Below are positions 17,544-25,841 of a stretch of 64,000 nt of DNA, one piece after another. How positions within the stretch are numbered: the stretch's first letter is position 1; the number at the start of each line of letters is the position of its first letter. This stretch comes from Aquibaculum arenosum. GTDB lineage: Bacteria; Pseudomonadota; Alphaproteobacteria; Kiloniellales; DSM-21159. The translations under genes were made by a program, and so were the position numbers. The notes below the pieces were generated by a model, which saw nothing but the letters and a program-made list of their open reading frames with translations, ran no database searches and was not told the origin of the DNA. The stretch covers positions 1 to 64,000 of the forward strand of contig NZ_JARHUD010000009.1 of assembly GCF_029222965.1 (NCBI RefSeq), given 5' to 3'.

Positions 17544-18209
17544 ATGACCCCTTCGATCGAGCTTACCGGCCCCCGTCACGAACCGGCCAGCGGCGGCAAG
17601 GCCGACAGTCTGGTGGTTTTCCTGCACGGCCTCGGGGCCGACGGGAACGATCTCATCGGCCTGGCGCCGGTGCTGGCCCAGCTCTTCCCGGACACGGCCT
17701 TCGTCTCCCCCGATGCGCCGCAGCCCTGTGACATGGCGCCCATGGGTCGGCAGTGGTTCAGCCTGCAGGATCGCTCTCCCGCCGCCATGCTGGCCGGTGC
17801 CGAGACTGCGCGCACGGCGCTCGACGGCTTTCTGAATGCGGAGATGGAGCGCCACGGGTTGGCGGCAAACCGGGTTGCGCTCTTCGGCTTCAGTCAGGGC
17901 TGCATGATGGCCCTGCACACCGCCTTGCGGCGGCCGGAGCCCTTGGCCGGCGTGGTGGGCTGCTCGGGTCATTTGATCGCGCCGGAACGCCTGGCCGACG
18001 ACGTGACCGCGCGCCCGCCGGTGCTGCTGGTCCACGGCGAAGCGGACGAGGTGGTGCCCTTCGCTGCCATGGGCGCGGCGGAGCAAGCCTTGCGCGCTGC
18101 CGAGGTCCCGGTGGAAGCGCACGCCCGTCCAGGCCTGGGGCACGGCATCGATCAGCCGGGGCTGGAATTGGCGGCACGCTTCCTGCTCAAGGTGCTGCGG
18201 GAGGGCTGA
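17544..18209 (+). CDS. Alpha/beta hydrolase, phospholipase/carboxylesterase family (YpfH-like)
   Basis: This is a 221-residue cytosolic esterase. The landmarks are VVFLHGLGADGNDLIGLAP for the oxyanion side, the nucleophile elbow LFGFSQGCMMALHTAL, the acid in LLVHGEADEVVPF and the histidine in RPGLGHGIDQPG. This is the complete Ser-Asp-His set of the carboxylesterase/phospholipase (PF02230) family. GAGAGA lies just upstream of the ATG. Family members hydrolyse short-chain esters or lysophospholipids. The gene is followed by a 129-base spacer holding a CRP-like site. Confidence 0.88.
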   Translation: MTPSIELTGPRHEPASGGKADSLVVFLHGLGADGNDLIGLAPVLAQLFPDTAFVSPDAPQPCDMAPMGRQWFSLQDRSPAAMLAGAETARTALDGFLNAEMERHGLAANRVALFGFSQGCMMALHTALRRPEPLAGVVGCSGHLIAPERLADDVTARPPVLLVHGEADEVVPFAAMGAAEQALRAAEVPVEAHARPGLGHGIDQPGLELAARFLLKVLREG

Positions 18210-18240
18210 CGCTAGGGCTTGGGCGGCTCTATGAAGACTT

Positions 18241-18256
18241 TGTGACCAGCGTCACA
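18241..18256. promoter_or_regulatory. Perfect CRP/CAP-type consensus site
   Basis: TGTGACCAGCGTCACA matches the TGTGA-N6-TCACA consensus exactly. The symmetry extends one more base on each side (TTGTGAC...GTCACAA). It lies 83 bases upstream of the HNH gene start and after the end of the carboxylesterase gene. No CRP-family regulator gene is in the window, so binding is inferred from the motif only. Confidence 0.5.
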
Positions 18257-18338
18257 ACATCTTGTGGATAACCGAGGGGCGGAGTAAGAAAACAGGGTCC
18301 GGTGATCTTCTGGCCGGGCAAAAGCAGGAGGAATCTGC

Positions 18339-18896
18339 GTGGCCACGGCCGAAAGTTTTCCTGCCCTTGTTCTCAATGCGGACTTTCGTCCCTTGAGCTA
18401 CTTCCCCCTGTCGCTTTGGGGCTGGCAGGACGCGATCAAGGCCGTCTTTCTCGAGCGCGTGAACATCGTGTCCGAGTACGATCGGGAGGTGCACTCACCC
18501 AGCTTCGCCATGCGCCTGCCCAGCGTCATTTCCCTCAAGGAATATGTTCATCTGGACCGGCGGCCGGCCTTCACCCGCTTCAATGTCTTCCTGCGCGACC
18601 GTTTCCGCTGCCAATACTGCGGCGATTGCTATCGCTCCGAAGACCTGACTTTCGACCATGTGCTGCCGCGATCACGCGGTGGGCGCACCACGTGGCAGAA
18701 CGTGGTCACCGCCTGTCAGGACTGTAATCTGGAGAAGGGCAGTAAGCTGCTGCGCGAATGCGGCATGACCTTGATGACCGAACCAGAGCCGCCCAGCACC
18801 TTTCGCTTGCAGGAGAACGGCCGCGGTTTCCCGCCGGGCTTCCTGCACGAAAGCTGGTCCGACTTCCTCTACTGGGACTCCGAACTGGAGGCCTGA
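18339..18896 (+). CDS. HNH endonuclease family protein
   Basis: This 185-residue protein has a C-terminal HNH domain. Zinc cysteines are CQYCGDCY and ACQDCN, the first His is in LTFDHVLPRSRGG, and the Asn-His region is TTWQNVVTACQDCN. The N-terminal VLNADFRPLSYFPLSLWGWQ is highly conserved in this widespread stand-alone bacterial group, whose role is unclear. It is not tied to a restriction system here. The GTG start has an excellent AGGAGG 8 bases upstream. A consensus CRP-type palindrome lies in its upstream region. It converges on coq7, with only 9 bases between the stops. Confidence 0.88.
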   Translation: MATAESFPALVLNADFRPLSYFPLSLWGWQDAIKAVFLERVNIVSEYDREVHSPSFAMRLPSVISLKEYVHLDRRPAFTRFNVFLRDRFRCQYCGDCYRSEDLTFDHVLPRSRGGRTTWQNVVTACQDCNLEKGSKLLRECGMTLMTEPEPPSTFRLQENGRGFPPGFLHESWSDFLYWDSELEA

Positions 18897-18905
18897 GCCC
18901 GCGCC

Positions 18906-19496
18906 CTATACCCGTTTGCTCAGCCAGATCGCTGCGCGTGAGCCTGCCTTGATCAGGCCGGAGAGCACCTCGTAGCCCGGGGTCCGCTCGGCTTCGTGCT
19001 CCAGGCCGATGTCGCGGTGCTCCAGTTCCTCGGCGCGGAAGCGCTCGATGGTCTCGCGCAGCTCCGCCTCTTCCGGGGCAGTCTCCAGCTCTTGCGCCTG
19101 CTCGGCATAGTGTTCGTCGATCACCTCCTCGATGGCGACGGTGCAGGCCATGGCAGCCCGTTCGCCCATCATGGCGGTGGCGGCGCCGAGCGCGAAGCCG
19201 GCTATGTGCCAGACCGGCTGCAGCAATGTGGGACGCACGCGGCGTTCGGGCAGCAGGGTTTCGAATGTGCGCAGATGCGCCACTTCCTGCTCGTGCATGT
19301 GGCGCAGCACCGACCCGCTCTTGCCGCTGCCCAGCACTGCAAGCTGACCCTCATAGATGCGCTTGGCCCCGTACTCGCCGGCATGGTCGACGCGCAGCAG
19401 ACGTTCCAGCCGCTCTTGCGGTTCCAGGTCGCCGGGTCGATAGGCGCGTCGCGGCGACTTGCTCTTTGCGGTGTCCGGGGCGTCGGGCTCGCTCAT
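18906..19496 (-). CDS. coq7: COQ7-type demethoxyubiquinone hydroxylase
   Basis: This 196-residue di-iron monooxygenase hydroxylates demethoxyubiquinone in ubiquinone synthesis at the membrane surface. The duplicated iron-binding pattern is visible: Glu in LLRVDHAGEYGAKRIYEGQL, E-x-x-H in MHEQEVAHLRTFE, Glu in VAIEEVIDEHYAEQ, and E-x-x-H in AEELEHRDIGLEHEAE. The N-terminus is charged and the C-terminal helix amphipathic (AGSRAAIWLSKRV). COQ7 rather than UbiF for this step is typical of many alphaproteobacteria. Its ATG overlaps the stop of dsbB (ATGA), completing a yqaA-dsbB-coq7 operon. Confidence 0.93.
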   Translation of the reverse strand: MSEPDAPDTAKSKSPRRAYRPGDLEPQERLERLLRVDHAGEYGAKRIYEGQLAVLGSGKSGSVLRHMHEQEVAHLRTFETLLPERRVRPTLLQPVWHIAGFALGAATAMMGERAAMACTVAIEEVIDEHYAEQAQELETAPEEAELRETIERFRAEELEHRDIGLEHEAERTPGYEVLSGLIKAGSRAAIWLSKRV

Positions 19497-19999
19497 GCCG
19501 TTCTCCAGCGTCGGGCTGCTCCGCCCAAGACCAGCAGGCCGAGGGCGAGGGAGAGCAGGAAGTTGTAGCCTGCCATGGATATTCCTAGGAAGGACCAGGG
19601 CACCTCGTCGCAGCGCACCACCGGGGCGGCTTCCAGGGCGCTTCGCAGTTCATCGATGCTCAGGCCATCGAAGGCCGGGGCCGAACAGCCAGCAGGGCCG
19701 GACCACCAGCCCTGCTCGACGCCCACATGATAGCCGGCGAGCCCAGCCCCTGTCAGCAACGCGAGACCGGCCACCCCCGTCAGCAGCAGTCTCAGCCTTC
19801 CGGCGCTCAGCAATGCCAGCAGCGCGGCCAGCATGGCGCCGACGTGGGCATAGCGTTGGTCATGGCACAGCGCGCAGGGTGCAAGGTCCATGCCGTACTG
19901 GAAGAAGAGTGCGCCAAGGAGGGCGCCGCCGCTGCCCAGCAGGACGAGCGCCGGCAGCAACCGGGTCGGGGTGGCGGTGGGCTTCATATCGGAGAGCAT
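19493..19999 (-). CDS. dsbB: Disulfide bond formation protein B
   Basis: This 168-residue inner-membrane quinone reductase reoxidises periplasmic DsbA. It has four hydrophobic segments. The first periplasmic cysteine pair is CALCHDQRYAHV. The second pair is in the later loop as GCSAP ... VVRCDEV. The family Arg next to the first pair for quinone interaction is present (CHDQR). Two ATGs (19999 and 19987) are possible; neither has a clear ribosome site. It lies 18 bases downstream of the YqaA gene and overlaps coq7. Linking DsbB to ubiquinone synthesis makes functional sense because DsbB donates electrons to ubiquinone. Confidence 0.9.
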   Translation of the reverse strand: MLSDMKPTATPTRLLPALVLLGSGGALLGALFFQYGMDLAPCALCHDQRYAHVGAMLAALLALLSAGRLRLLLTGVAGLALLTGAGLAGYHVGVEQGWWSGPAGCSAPAFDGLSIDELRSALEAAPVVRCDEVPWSFLGISMAGYNFLLSLALGLLVLGGAARRWRTA

Positions 20000-20017
20000 A
20001 GGCGCTGGCGCGGCCGC

Positions 20018-20605
20018 TCAAAAGACATAACGCAGGGCGAGAAAGCCGCCGAACAGGAGAAGGAAGAAAAGCGCCGTCAACTGTGGCAGCCAGGCTTCGA
20101 TGAAGCGGCGGATCGCCGGACCGAACCAGTAGAGCAGCGCTGCGACCAGGAAAAAGCGCCCGGCGCGGGACACGAGGGATGCCAGCGCGAAAACCCAGGG
20201 ATCGAGGTTGGTGGCGCCGCTGGCGATGGTGATGACCTTGTAGGGGAAGGGCGTGAAGCCGGCGCCGGCCACGATCCAGGCGCCCCATTCATTGTAGGCG
20301 GCGGCGAAGTCCGCGAACTTGCCGGCATAGCCATAGAACTCGAGCACCGGTCTGCCCAGGGTCTCGAAGAGGCCCCAGCCGATGCCGTAGCCGAGGAAAC
20401 CGCCGAGCACCGAGCCGGCGGTTGCCACCAGGGCGATCAGCCAAGCCTTCTCGCGTGCTGCCAGGATCATCGGAATGATCAGCACGTCCGGAGGGATCGG
20501 GAAAACCGAAGCCTCGATCGCGGCAATGAGGAAAAGCACGGCCAGCGCATGACGATGCGCCGACATGCGCAGTGTCCAGTCGTACAGGCGGCGAAGCGGG
20601 CTCAA
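20018..20605 (-). CDS. YqaA/DedA-family (VTT domain) membrane protein
   Basis: This 195-residue inner-membrane protein has about five hydrophobic segments. The DedA-like signature runs through IAAIEASVFPIPPDVLIIPM, then LGGFLGYGIGWGLFETLGR, GAWIVAGAGFTPFPYKVITI and the basic SLVSRAGRFFLVA. Both F-P-x-P-x-x re-entrant segments and the conserved Arg are present. Members are proposed lipid scramblases or undecaprenyl-phosphate/phospholipid flippases and affect envelope integrity. It is the first gene of the yqaA-dsbB-coq7 operon. Confidence 0.88.
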   Translation of the reverse strand: MSPLRRLYDWTLRMSAHRHALAVLFLIAAIEASVFPIPPDVLIIPMILAAREKAWLIALVATAGSVLGGFLGYGIGWGLFETLGRPVLEFYGYAGKFADFAAAYNEWGAWIVAGAGFTPFPYKVITIASGATNLDPWVFALASLVSRAGRFFLVAALLYWFGPAIRRFIEAWLPQLTALFFLLLFGGFLALRYVF

Positions 20606-20778
20606 ACTGCGGTGTTCCCGAAGGCAGAGAAGGCTGGGCGTTCAAGTAACAGTCGCGACGAAAGGCGTCCAGCAACCCGATGGGCTGCCCTCCGAAGGAA
20701 GGCATGCCGGCAGTCTGTTGATGACCCTGGGCGCCCGCCGCGCTACGAAAGCAGGCTAGGCAAAAGGGGAGGCCGGTT

Positions 20779-21240
20779 GTGAGCCAGTGGACGCCGCATG
20801 ATGAGGACTTCGAGCAGCGGGTGCGCGATTCGTTTGCGCGTCAGAAGATCATGGCCACGCTGGGCGCGCGCATTGCGCAGGTGGCGCCGGGCGAGGTGGC
20901 CATCGATTTGCCCTTCTCTGAGCAACTGGCCCAGCAGCATGGTTTTTTCCACGGCGGTGTGCTGTCCACCATCGCCGACTCCGCGGGCGGCTATGCGGCC
21001 TACAGCCTCTTTTCGCCGGAGGCCTCCGTGATGACGGTCGAGTTCAAGATCAACTTCCTCTCGCCGGCCGACGGCGAAGCGCTGCGCGCGCTGGGCCGCG
21101 TGATCAAGCCCGGCCGGCGCCTGACCATCTGTGACGTGGAGGTCTATGCCTCCAAAGCGGGGCGCGAGAGCCTCTGTGCCAAGATGCAGCAGACCATGAT
21201 GTGCATCGAAGGCCATCCTGGCATCCATCGCGCCGGTTGA
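20779..21240 (+). CDS. PaaI-family hotdog thioesterase
   Basis: This 153-residue hotdog-fold acyl-CoA thioesterase has the signature [20 protein letters not shown] with the HGG turn and catalytic acid. A beta-sheet segment [16 protein letters not shown] and the end [12 protein letters not shown] complete the domain. The GTG start follows GGGGAGG. It stands at the head of a rightward run of acyl-CoA and branched-chain catabolic genes, 31 bases before the isovaleryl-CoA dehydrogenase gene, and probably relieves CoA trapping. The exact acyl group is unknown. Confidence 0.88.
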   Translation: MSQWTPHDEDFEQRVRDSFARQKIMATLGARIAQVAPGEVAIDLPFSEQLAQQHGFFHGGVLSTIADSAGGYAAYSLFSPEASVMTVEFKINFLSPADGEALRALGRVIKPGRRLTICDVEVYASKAGRESLCAKMQQTMMCIEGHPGIHRAG

Positions 21241-21271
21241 GAGCAAGGGCGCCAACCCGAAAGGAGCGAGC

Positions 21272-22444
21272 ATGATCCCCAATCGCCTGCCAAGCCTTAA
21301 CTTCGACCTGGGTGAGACTGCCGACATGCTGCGCGAAAGCGTGGCCGGCTTCGCCGCCGAGGAGATTGCGCCGCTTGCCGACGAGATCGACCGGGAAGAC
21401 CGTTTCCCGCGCCACCTCTGGCCGAAGATGGGAGACCTGGGTCTGCACGGCATCACCGTAGAGGAAAACTACGGCGGCTCGGGGCTCGGCTATCTTGAGC
21501 ATGTGGTGGCTGTGGAGGAGGTCAGCCGGGCCAGTGCGTCGGTGGGTCTGTCCTACGGCGCGCATTCCAACCTCTGCGTCAATCAGATCCGCCGCAACGG
21601 CACCGAGGAGCAGAAGCGCCGCTATCTGCCGAAGCTGATATCCGGCGAGCACGTCGGCTCGCTGGCCATGAGCGAACCGGGGGCCGGCTCCGACGTGGTC
21701 TCCATGAAGACCCGCGCCGAAAAGCAGGGCGACCGCTGGATCCTGAACGGCAACAAGATGTGGATCACCAATGCCAGCGAGGCGGAGACCCTCGTGGTCT
21801 ATGCCAAGACCGACCCCGAGGCCGGCCCGCGCGGCATTACCGCTTTTCTGGTGGAGAAGGGCTTCAAGGGCTTCTCTATCGCCCAGAAGCTGGACAAGCT
21901 CGGCATGCGTGGCTCACCCACCTGCGAGCTGCTGTTCCAGGACTGCGAGGTGCCGGAAGAGAACGTGCTGGGTGCCGTGGGCAAGGGCGTGAACGTGCTG
22001 ATGAGCGGACTGGACTATGAACGTGCTGTGCTGGCCGCCGGGCCGATCGGCATCATGCAGGCCTGCATGGATGTGGTCGTGCCCTACATTCATGAACGCA
22101 AGCAGTTCGGGCAGGCCATCGGCGAGTTCCAGTTGGTCCAGGGCAAGCTGGCGGATATGTACACGACGATGAATGCCTGCCGGGCCTATGTCTACGCGGT
22201 GGCCAAGGCCTGCGACCGCGGCGAGACAACGCGCAAGGATGCCGCCGGCACCATCCTCTATGCGGCGGAAAAAGCGACTCAGATGGCGCTCGACGCCATC
22301 CAGATTCTCGGCGGCAATGGCTACATAAATGACTATCCCACCGGCCGATTGCTGCGCGACGCCAAGCTCTACGAAATTGGTGCTGGCACCAGTGAGATCC
22401 GACGCTGGCTCATCGGCCGTGAGCTCTTTGCTGAAAGTGCATAA
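21272..22444 (+). CDS. ivd: Isovaleryl-CoA dehydrogenase
   Basis: This 390-residue FAD acyl-CoA dehydrogenase oxidises isovaleryl-CoA to 3-methylcrotonyl-CoA in leucine breakdown. [16 protein letters not shown] and [17 protein letters not shown] are the FAD/substrate loops. The usual C-terminal catalytic Glu position is replaced in [16 protein letters not shown]. The base is expected instead at the Glu of [15 protein letters not shown], the IVD-specific arrangement, so the relocation is normal for this family. AAAGGAG precedes the ATG. Methylcrotonyl-CoA carboxylase genes are not in the window. The next gene, a beta-hydroxyacid dehydrogenase, follows after 69 bases. Confidence 0.92.
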   Translation: MIPNRLPSLNFDLGETADMLRESVAGFAAEEIAPLADEIDREDRFPRHLWPKMGDLGLHGITVEENYGGSGLGYLEHVVAVEEVSRASASVGLSYGAHSNLCVNQIRRNGTEEQKRRYLPKLISGEHVGSLAMSEPGAGSDVVSMKTRAEKQGDRWILNGNKMWITNASEAETLVVYAKTDPEAGPRGITAFLVEKGFKGFSIAQKLDKLGMRGSPTCELLFQDCEVPEENVLGAVGKGVNVLMSGLDYERAVLAAGPIGIMQACMDVVVPYIHERKQFGQAIGEFQLVQGKLADMYTTMNACRAYVYAVAKACDRGETTRKDAAGTILYAAEKATQMALDAIQILGGNGYINDYPTGRLLRDAKLYEIGAGTSEIRRWLIGRELFAESA

Positions 22445-22513
22445 AGCGCGATAGGATGCGCCAAGCATCATTCATCGGACAAAAACACGCACGAGACAGA
22501 GGAGGAAGAAAGC

Positions 22514-23416
22514 ATGGCGGAGAAGATCGAGAAGGCAGTGCTGGTTGGACTGGGCGCAATGGGGCTGGGCATGGCCCGCTGCCTGCGAAAAGCCGGCATT
22601 CCCACCACCGGCGTCGATATCGTGGCTGAACGGCTTGAGGCTTTGGGCGATCCAGTATCGAGCTCGGCTGGTGCCGCATGCGAAGGGGCTGACCTGCTGA
22701 TCCTCGTGGTGGTCAATGCCAACCAGGTGGAAGACCTGCTCTTCGGCGCTGAAAACTGCGCGGCCCGCCTTGCGCCCGGCGCCACGGTCATGGTCTGCAG
22801 CACCGTGCCTCCCTCCTATTCGCAGGATCTGGGCCGGCGGCTGTCGGAGATGGGACTGCTGCATCTCGACTCGCCGATCAGCGGCGGCAATGTCCGCGCG
22901 GACGAGGGGACCATCACCATCATGGCCTCGGGCTCGCAGGCGGCCTTCGACAAGTGCGAGGCGGCCATGGAGGCGATGGCAGGCAACGTCTTCCGCTTCG
23001 GAGAAGAATCGGGCCCGGGCTCCTCGATGAAGTTGGTCAACCAGGTGCTGACCGGCGTCAATCTTTGCGCCGCCGCCGAAGCCATGTCCCTGGCGGCGAA
23101 GCTAGGGCTGGACCTGCAGCAGGTCTATGACGTGATCACCACCTCGGCGGCGAACTCCTTCATGTTTGAAAACCGCATGCCGAATGTGATTGCCGGCGAC
23201 ACCCATCCGCGCAGCGCGGTGGAGATCTTCGTCAAGGACCTGGGAATCGTCACCGATACGGCGCGCGAGCAGCGCTTCCCGGCACCGCTCTCGGCCGCGG
23301 CGCTGCAGCAGTATCTGGCGGCTGCGGGCATCGGACTCGGACGGTGCGACGATTCCACCGTGGCCCGCGTCTACGCCAGCCTTTCGGACGTCAAGCTGCC
23401 CGGCATGGACAATTAG
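22514..23416 (+). CDS. NAD(P)-dependent beta-hydroxyacid dehydrogenase (3-hydroxyisobutyrate/L-threonate type)
   Basis: This is a 300-residue member of the 3-hydroxyisobutyrate dehydrogenase superfamily. The Rossmann motif is VLVGLGAMGLGMARCLRKAG, the substrate loop LDSPISGGNVRADEGT and the catalytic Lys lies in GSSMKLVNQVLTGVN. The C-terminal helical domain contains VEIFVKDLGIVTDTA and DDSTVARVYASL. The N-A-D pattern is closer to LtnD/GarR-type L-threonate or tartronate-semialdehyde dehydrogenases than to valine-pathway MmsB. Context with acyl-CoA dehydrogenases would equally suit 3-hydroxyisobutyrate. A GGAGG sits upstream of the ATG. The substrate is unresolved. Confidence 0.83.
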   Translation: MAEKIEKAVLVGLGAMGLGMARCLRKAGIPTTGVDIVAERLEALGDPVSSSAGAACEGADLLILVVVNANQVEDLLFGAENCAARLAPGATVMVCSTVPPSYSQDLGRRLSEMGLLHLDSPISGGNVRADEGTITIMASGSQAAFDKCEAAMEAMAGNVFRFGEESGPGSSMKLVNQVLTGVNLCAAAEAMSLAAKLGLDLQQVYDVITTSAANSFMFENRMPNVIAGDTHPRSAVEIFVKDLGIVTDTAREQRFPAPLSAAALQQYLAAAGIGLGRCDDSTVARVYASLSDVKLPGMDN

Positions 23417-23492
23417 ACCGGAGCTCCATGACAGGCGGCAGCTAAGGGGATAGGCTCGCCGCCTGTTTCATTGGCAGGCACGAGGAGGTCTC

Positions 23493-24173
23493 TTGCCAAG
23501 CGTTGTCTTAACCGGAGCGAACCGAGGGATCGGCCTTGCTCTCACGCGCGGTTTCCTGGCCGAGGGCTGGCAGGTTCACGCCTGCTGCCGCCATCCCGAA
23601 AAGGCGACCAAGCTGCGTGCGCTGGAGGGTGACCTGTCCCTGCATCGGTTGGAGGTGACCGATGCGCTGCAGGTTTCTGCCCTGGCCCGCAGCCTGGCCG
23701 ATCAGCCTGTCGACCTGCTGATCAACAACGCCGGAGCGCGCGGGGCACGAGGGGGCCTGGGGGCGGTCGACTACGACGACTGGGCCCGCGTCATGGCGGT
23801 GAATGTCATGGGGCCGCTGCGCATGGCCGAGCAGTTCGCCCCCTTGGTTGCGCTGAGCGAGCAGCGCCTCATTGTCAACGTCAGCTCGGTGATGGGCTCC
23901 ATCGCGCGCAACAGCGGCGGCGACGATTACCTCTATCGCAGCAGCAAGGCGGCCCTGAACATGGTGACCCGCAGCCTTGCCGTCGATCTTGCAGCACAGG
24001 AGATCACGGTGGTCTCGGTGCATCCCGGCTGGGTCAGTACGGACATGGGTGGGGCGTCTGCGCCTCTGACCGCCGACAGCTCGGCTGCCGACCTGCGCCG
24101 CCTGTTCGAGCGCCTGCAGCCCGCAGACAGCGGCGGCTTTTTCGACCATGATGGGAGCGTGATCCCCTGGTGA
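23493..24173 (+). CDS. Short-chain dehydrogenase/reductase (C-factor-like)
   Basis: This 226-residue SDR has the coenzyme loop VVLTGANRGIGLALTRGFL, the structural motif LLINNAGARGARG, the catalytic Ser in LIVNVSSVMGSIAR and YLYRSSK as Y-x-x-x-K. The tail HPGWVSTDMGGASAPL matches the CsgA/C-factor-like subgroup. The start is a TTG supported by a strong GAGGAGG 5 bases upstream; no ATG in the vicinity fits. It is 4 bases before a possible early start, and 25 before the chosen start, of the following acyl-CoA dehydrogenase. It is probably co-transcribed with it. Confidence 0.88.
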   Translation: MPSVVLTGANRGIGLALTRGFLAEGWQVHACCRHPEKATKLRALEGDLSLHRLEVTDALQVSALARSLADQPVDLLINNAGARGARGGLGAVDYDDWARVMAVNVMGPLRMAEQFAPLVALSEQRLIVNVSSVMGSIARNSGGDDYLYRSSKAALNMVTRSLAVDLAAQEITVVSVHPGWVSTDMGGASAPLTADSSAADLRRLFERLQPADSGGFFDHDGSVIPW

Positions 24174-24198
24174 GGGGATGCAGGCAGGGAGGGCCGCC

Positions 24199-25335
24199 AT
24201 GTTGCTGAGCGAAGAGCAGGAGATGATCCGGGAAACGGCCCGGACCTTCGCCCACGACCGGCTCGCCCCTTTTGCCGCCGAATGGGACCGGGAAAGCCGC
24301 TTTCCGGCCGAGGCACTGCAGGAGATGGCGGCGCTGGGCTTCATGGGCATGACAGTGCCTGAAGCCTGGGACGGCGCCGGCGCCGACACCCTGTCCTACG
24401 CGGCGGCCCTGATGGAGATCGCCGCCGGTGACGGCTCCTGCTCCACCATCATGAGCGTGCACAACTCCGTCGGCTGCCTGCCGGTGCTGCGCTTCGGCAG
24501 TGAGGAACAGAAGGAACGCTTCCTCAAGCCCATGGCGCGCGGTGAAGCGCTGACCGCCTTCTGCCTGACCGAGCCCCAGGCGGGCTCGGATGCCGCGGCG
24601 ATCAAGACCCGGGCACGGCGGGAGGGCAACAAATGGATCCTGAACGGGACCAAGCAGTTCATCACTTCCGGACGTAACGCCAAGTTGGCCATCGTCTTCG
24701 CGGTGACCGATCCGGAGAAGGGCCGAAAAGGCATCTCCGCCTTCATCGTTCCCACCGACAGCCCCGGCTGGAAAGTGGCCGGCGTTGAAAAGAAGCTGGG
24801 TCAGCGCGCCTCCGACACCTGTCAAATCGTCTTTGAGGATCTGGAACTCACGCCCGACTTGATGCTGGGCGAGGAGGGCGAAGGCTACCGCATCGCACTC
24901 GCCAACCTGGAGGGCGGCCGCATCGGCATTGCCGCGCAATCGGTCGGTATGGCGCGCGCCGCCTATGAGCACGCCTGCAGCTATGCGCGCGAGCGGGAAA
25001 GCTTCGGCAAGCGGATCGTCGAGCATCAGGCGGTGGGTTTCCGCCTCGCCGACATGGCCACCAAGATTCATGCAGCAGAACTGATGACACTACACGCTGC
25101 CGCACTGAAAGATGCGGGCAAGCCCTGTCTGCGCGAAGCCGCCATGGCCAAACTCCATGCCTCCGAGATTGCCGAGGAGGTCTGCTCTGCGGCCATCCAG
25201 GTCTTCGGTGGCTATGGCTATCTGGAGGACTTCCCTGTGGAGCGCATCTACCGCGATGTGCGAGTCTGCCAGATCTACGAGGGCACAAGCGATATTCAGC
25301 GCCTGATCATCGCCCGGCAGATTGCGGCGGAGTAG
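24199..25335 (+). CDS. Acyl-CoA dehydrogenase
   Basis: This 378-residue FAD enzyme introduces the alpha-beta double bond into acyl-CoA and passes electrons to ETF. FAD and substrate loops are AFCLTEPQAGSDAAAIKTRA and KQFITSGRNAKLAIVFAV. The catalytic base is at the normal short/medium-chain position in QIYEGTSDIQRLIIAR, unlike the nearby isovaleryl-CoA dehydrogenase. The ATG at 24199 is preferred to one at 24178 because GGGAGG is placed 6 bases ahead. It is the last gene of the catabolic run. Short- or branched-chain acyl-CoA is the likely substrate class. Confidence 0.92.
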   Translation: MLLSEEQEMIRETARTFAHDRLAPFAAEWDRESRFPAEALQEMAALGFMGMTVPEAWDGAGADTLSYAAALMEIAAGDGSCSTIMSVHNSVGCLPVLRFGSEEQKERFLKPMARGEALTAFCLTEPQAGSDAAAIKTRARREGNKWILNGTKQFITSGRNAKLAIVFAVTDPEKGRKGISAFIVPTDSPGWKVAGVEKKLGQRASDTCQIVFEDLELTPDLMLGEEGEGYRIALANLEGGRIGIAAQSVGMARAAYEHACSYARERESFGKRIVEHQAVGFRLADMATKIHAAELMTLHAAALKDAGKPCLREAAMAKLHASEIAEEVCSAAIQVFGGYGYLEDFPVERIYRDVRVCQIYEGTSDIQRLIIARQIAAE

Positions 25336-25550
25336 CCCGGCTTTTGGCGGCTTTTCCGCAAGCCCGCCGCAGGAGCCAAAAGAATTCCCTTGCGGTGGAC
25401 GCTGTAGCGCCTATCTTAGCCTAGTCATTCTGCTTCTGATCTGCCGACCCGTTCTACCCTCTGGGTTCTCGATCGCGCTTTTCCCAGAGACAGTCTGATG
25501 CGCCGCTAACGGTGTTACGGCGCAGTTTAACTCGATGAACGGAGGACGGC

Positions 25551-25760
25551 ATGCCTGTTGGTACCGTCAAGTGGTTTAACAGCACCAAGGGTTATGGTTT
25601 CATTCAGCCGGACGCCGGCGGACCGGACGTTTTCGTCCACATTTCCGCGGTTGAGCGCGCTGGCATGAGCAGCCTGGCCGAAGGTCAGAAGGTTTCCTAC
25701 GAAGAGCAGGTTGATCCGCGTCGTGGTAAGTCTTCGGCGGAGAACCTCAAGGCAGCCTGA
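25551..25760 (+). CDS. cspA: Cold-shock protein (CspA family)
   Basis: This 69-residue single CSD-fold nucleic-acid chaperone carries both RNP motifs: KGYGFIQPD (RNP1) and VFVHISAV (RNP2). The N-terminus is [12 protein letters not shown]. The gene has a spacer of over 200 bases ahead of it, in keeping with the long 5' UTRs of csp genes. GGAGGA lies 7 bases before the ATG. A clear stem-loop terminator follows the stop. It is a stand-alone transcription unit between the acyl-CoA dehydrogenase and the convergent SMP-30 gene. Confidence 0.95.
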   Translation: MPVGTVKWFNSTKGYGFIQPDAGGPDVFVHISAVERAGMSSLAEGQKVSYEEQVDPRRGKSSAENLKAA

Positions 25761-25783
25761 ACCGGCTGACTTGGCGTAACAAG

Positions 25784-25812
25784 GAAAGGGCGTCCGTTTC
25801 GGGCGCCCTTTC
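25784..25812 (+). terminator. Terminator-like hairpin after the cold-shock gene
   Basis: GAAAGGGCG pairs perfectly with CGCCCTTTC 24 bases after the csp stop. The loop itself contains CCG/CGG that could extend the stem. The T content sits at the end of the stem rather than in a separate run. Confidence 0.7.
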
Positions 25813-25841
25813 TGATTCCGGGCCCTCAAGAAGGAATGCGA

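Noticed and set aside
21272-22444. Loss of catalytic Glu in the first acyl-CoA dehydrogenase
   Set aside because: In isovaleryl-CoA dehydrogenases the base is at another position, and the expected Glu (in LDYER) is present.
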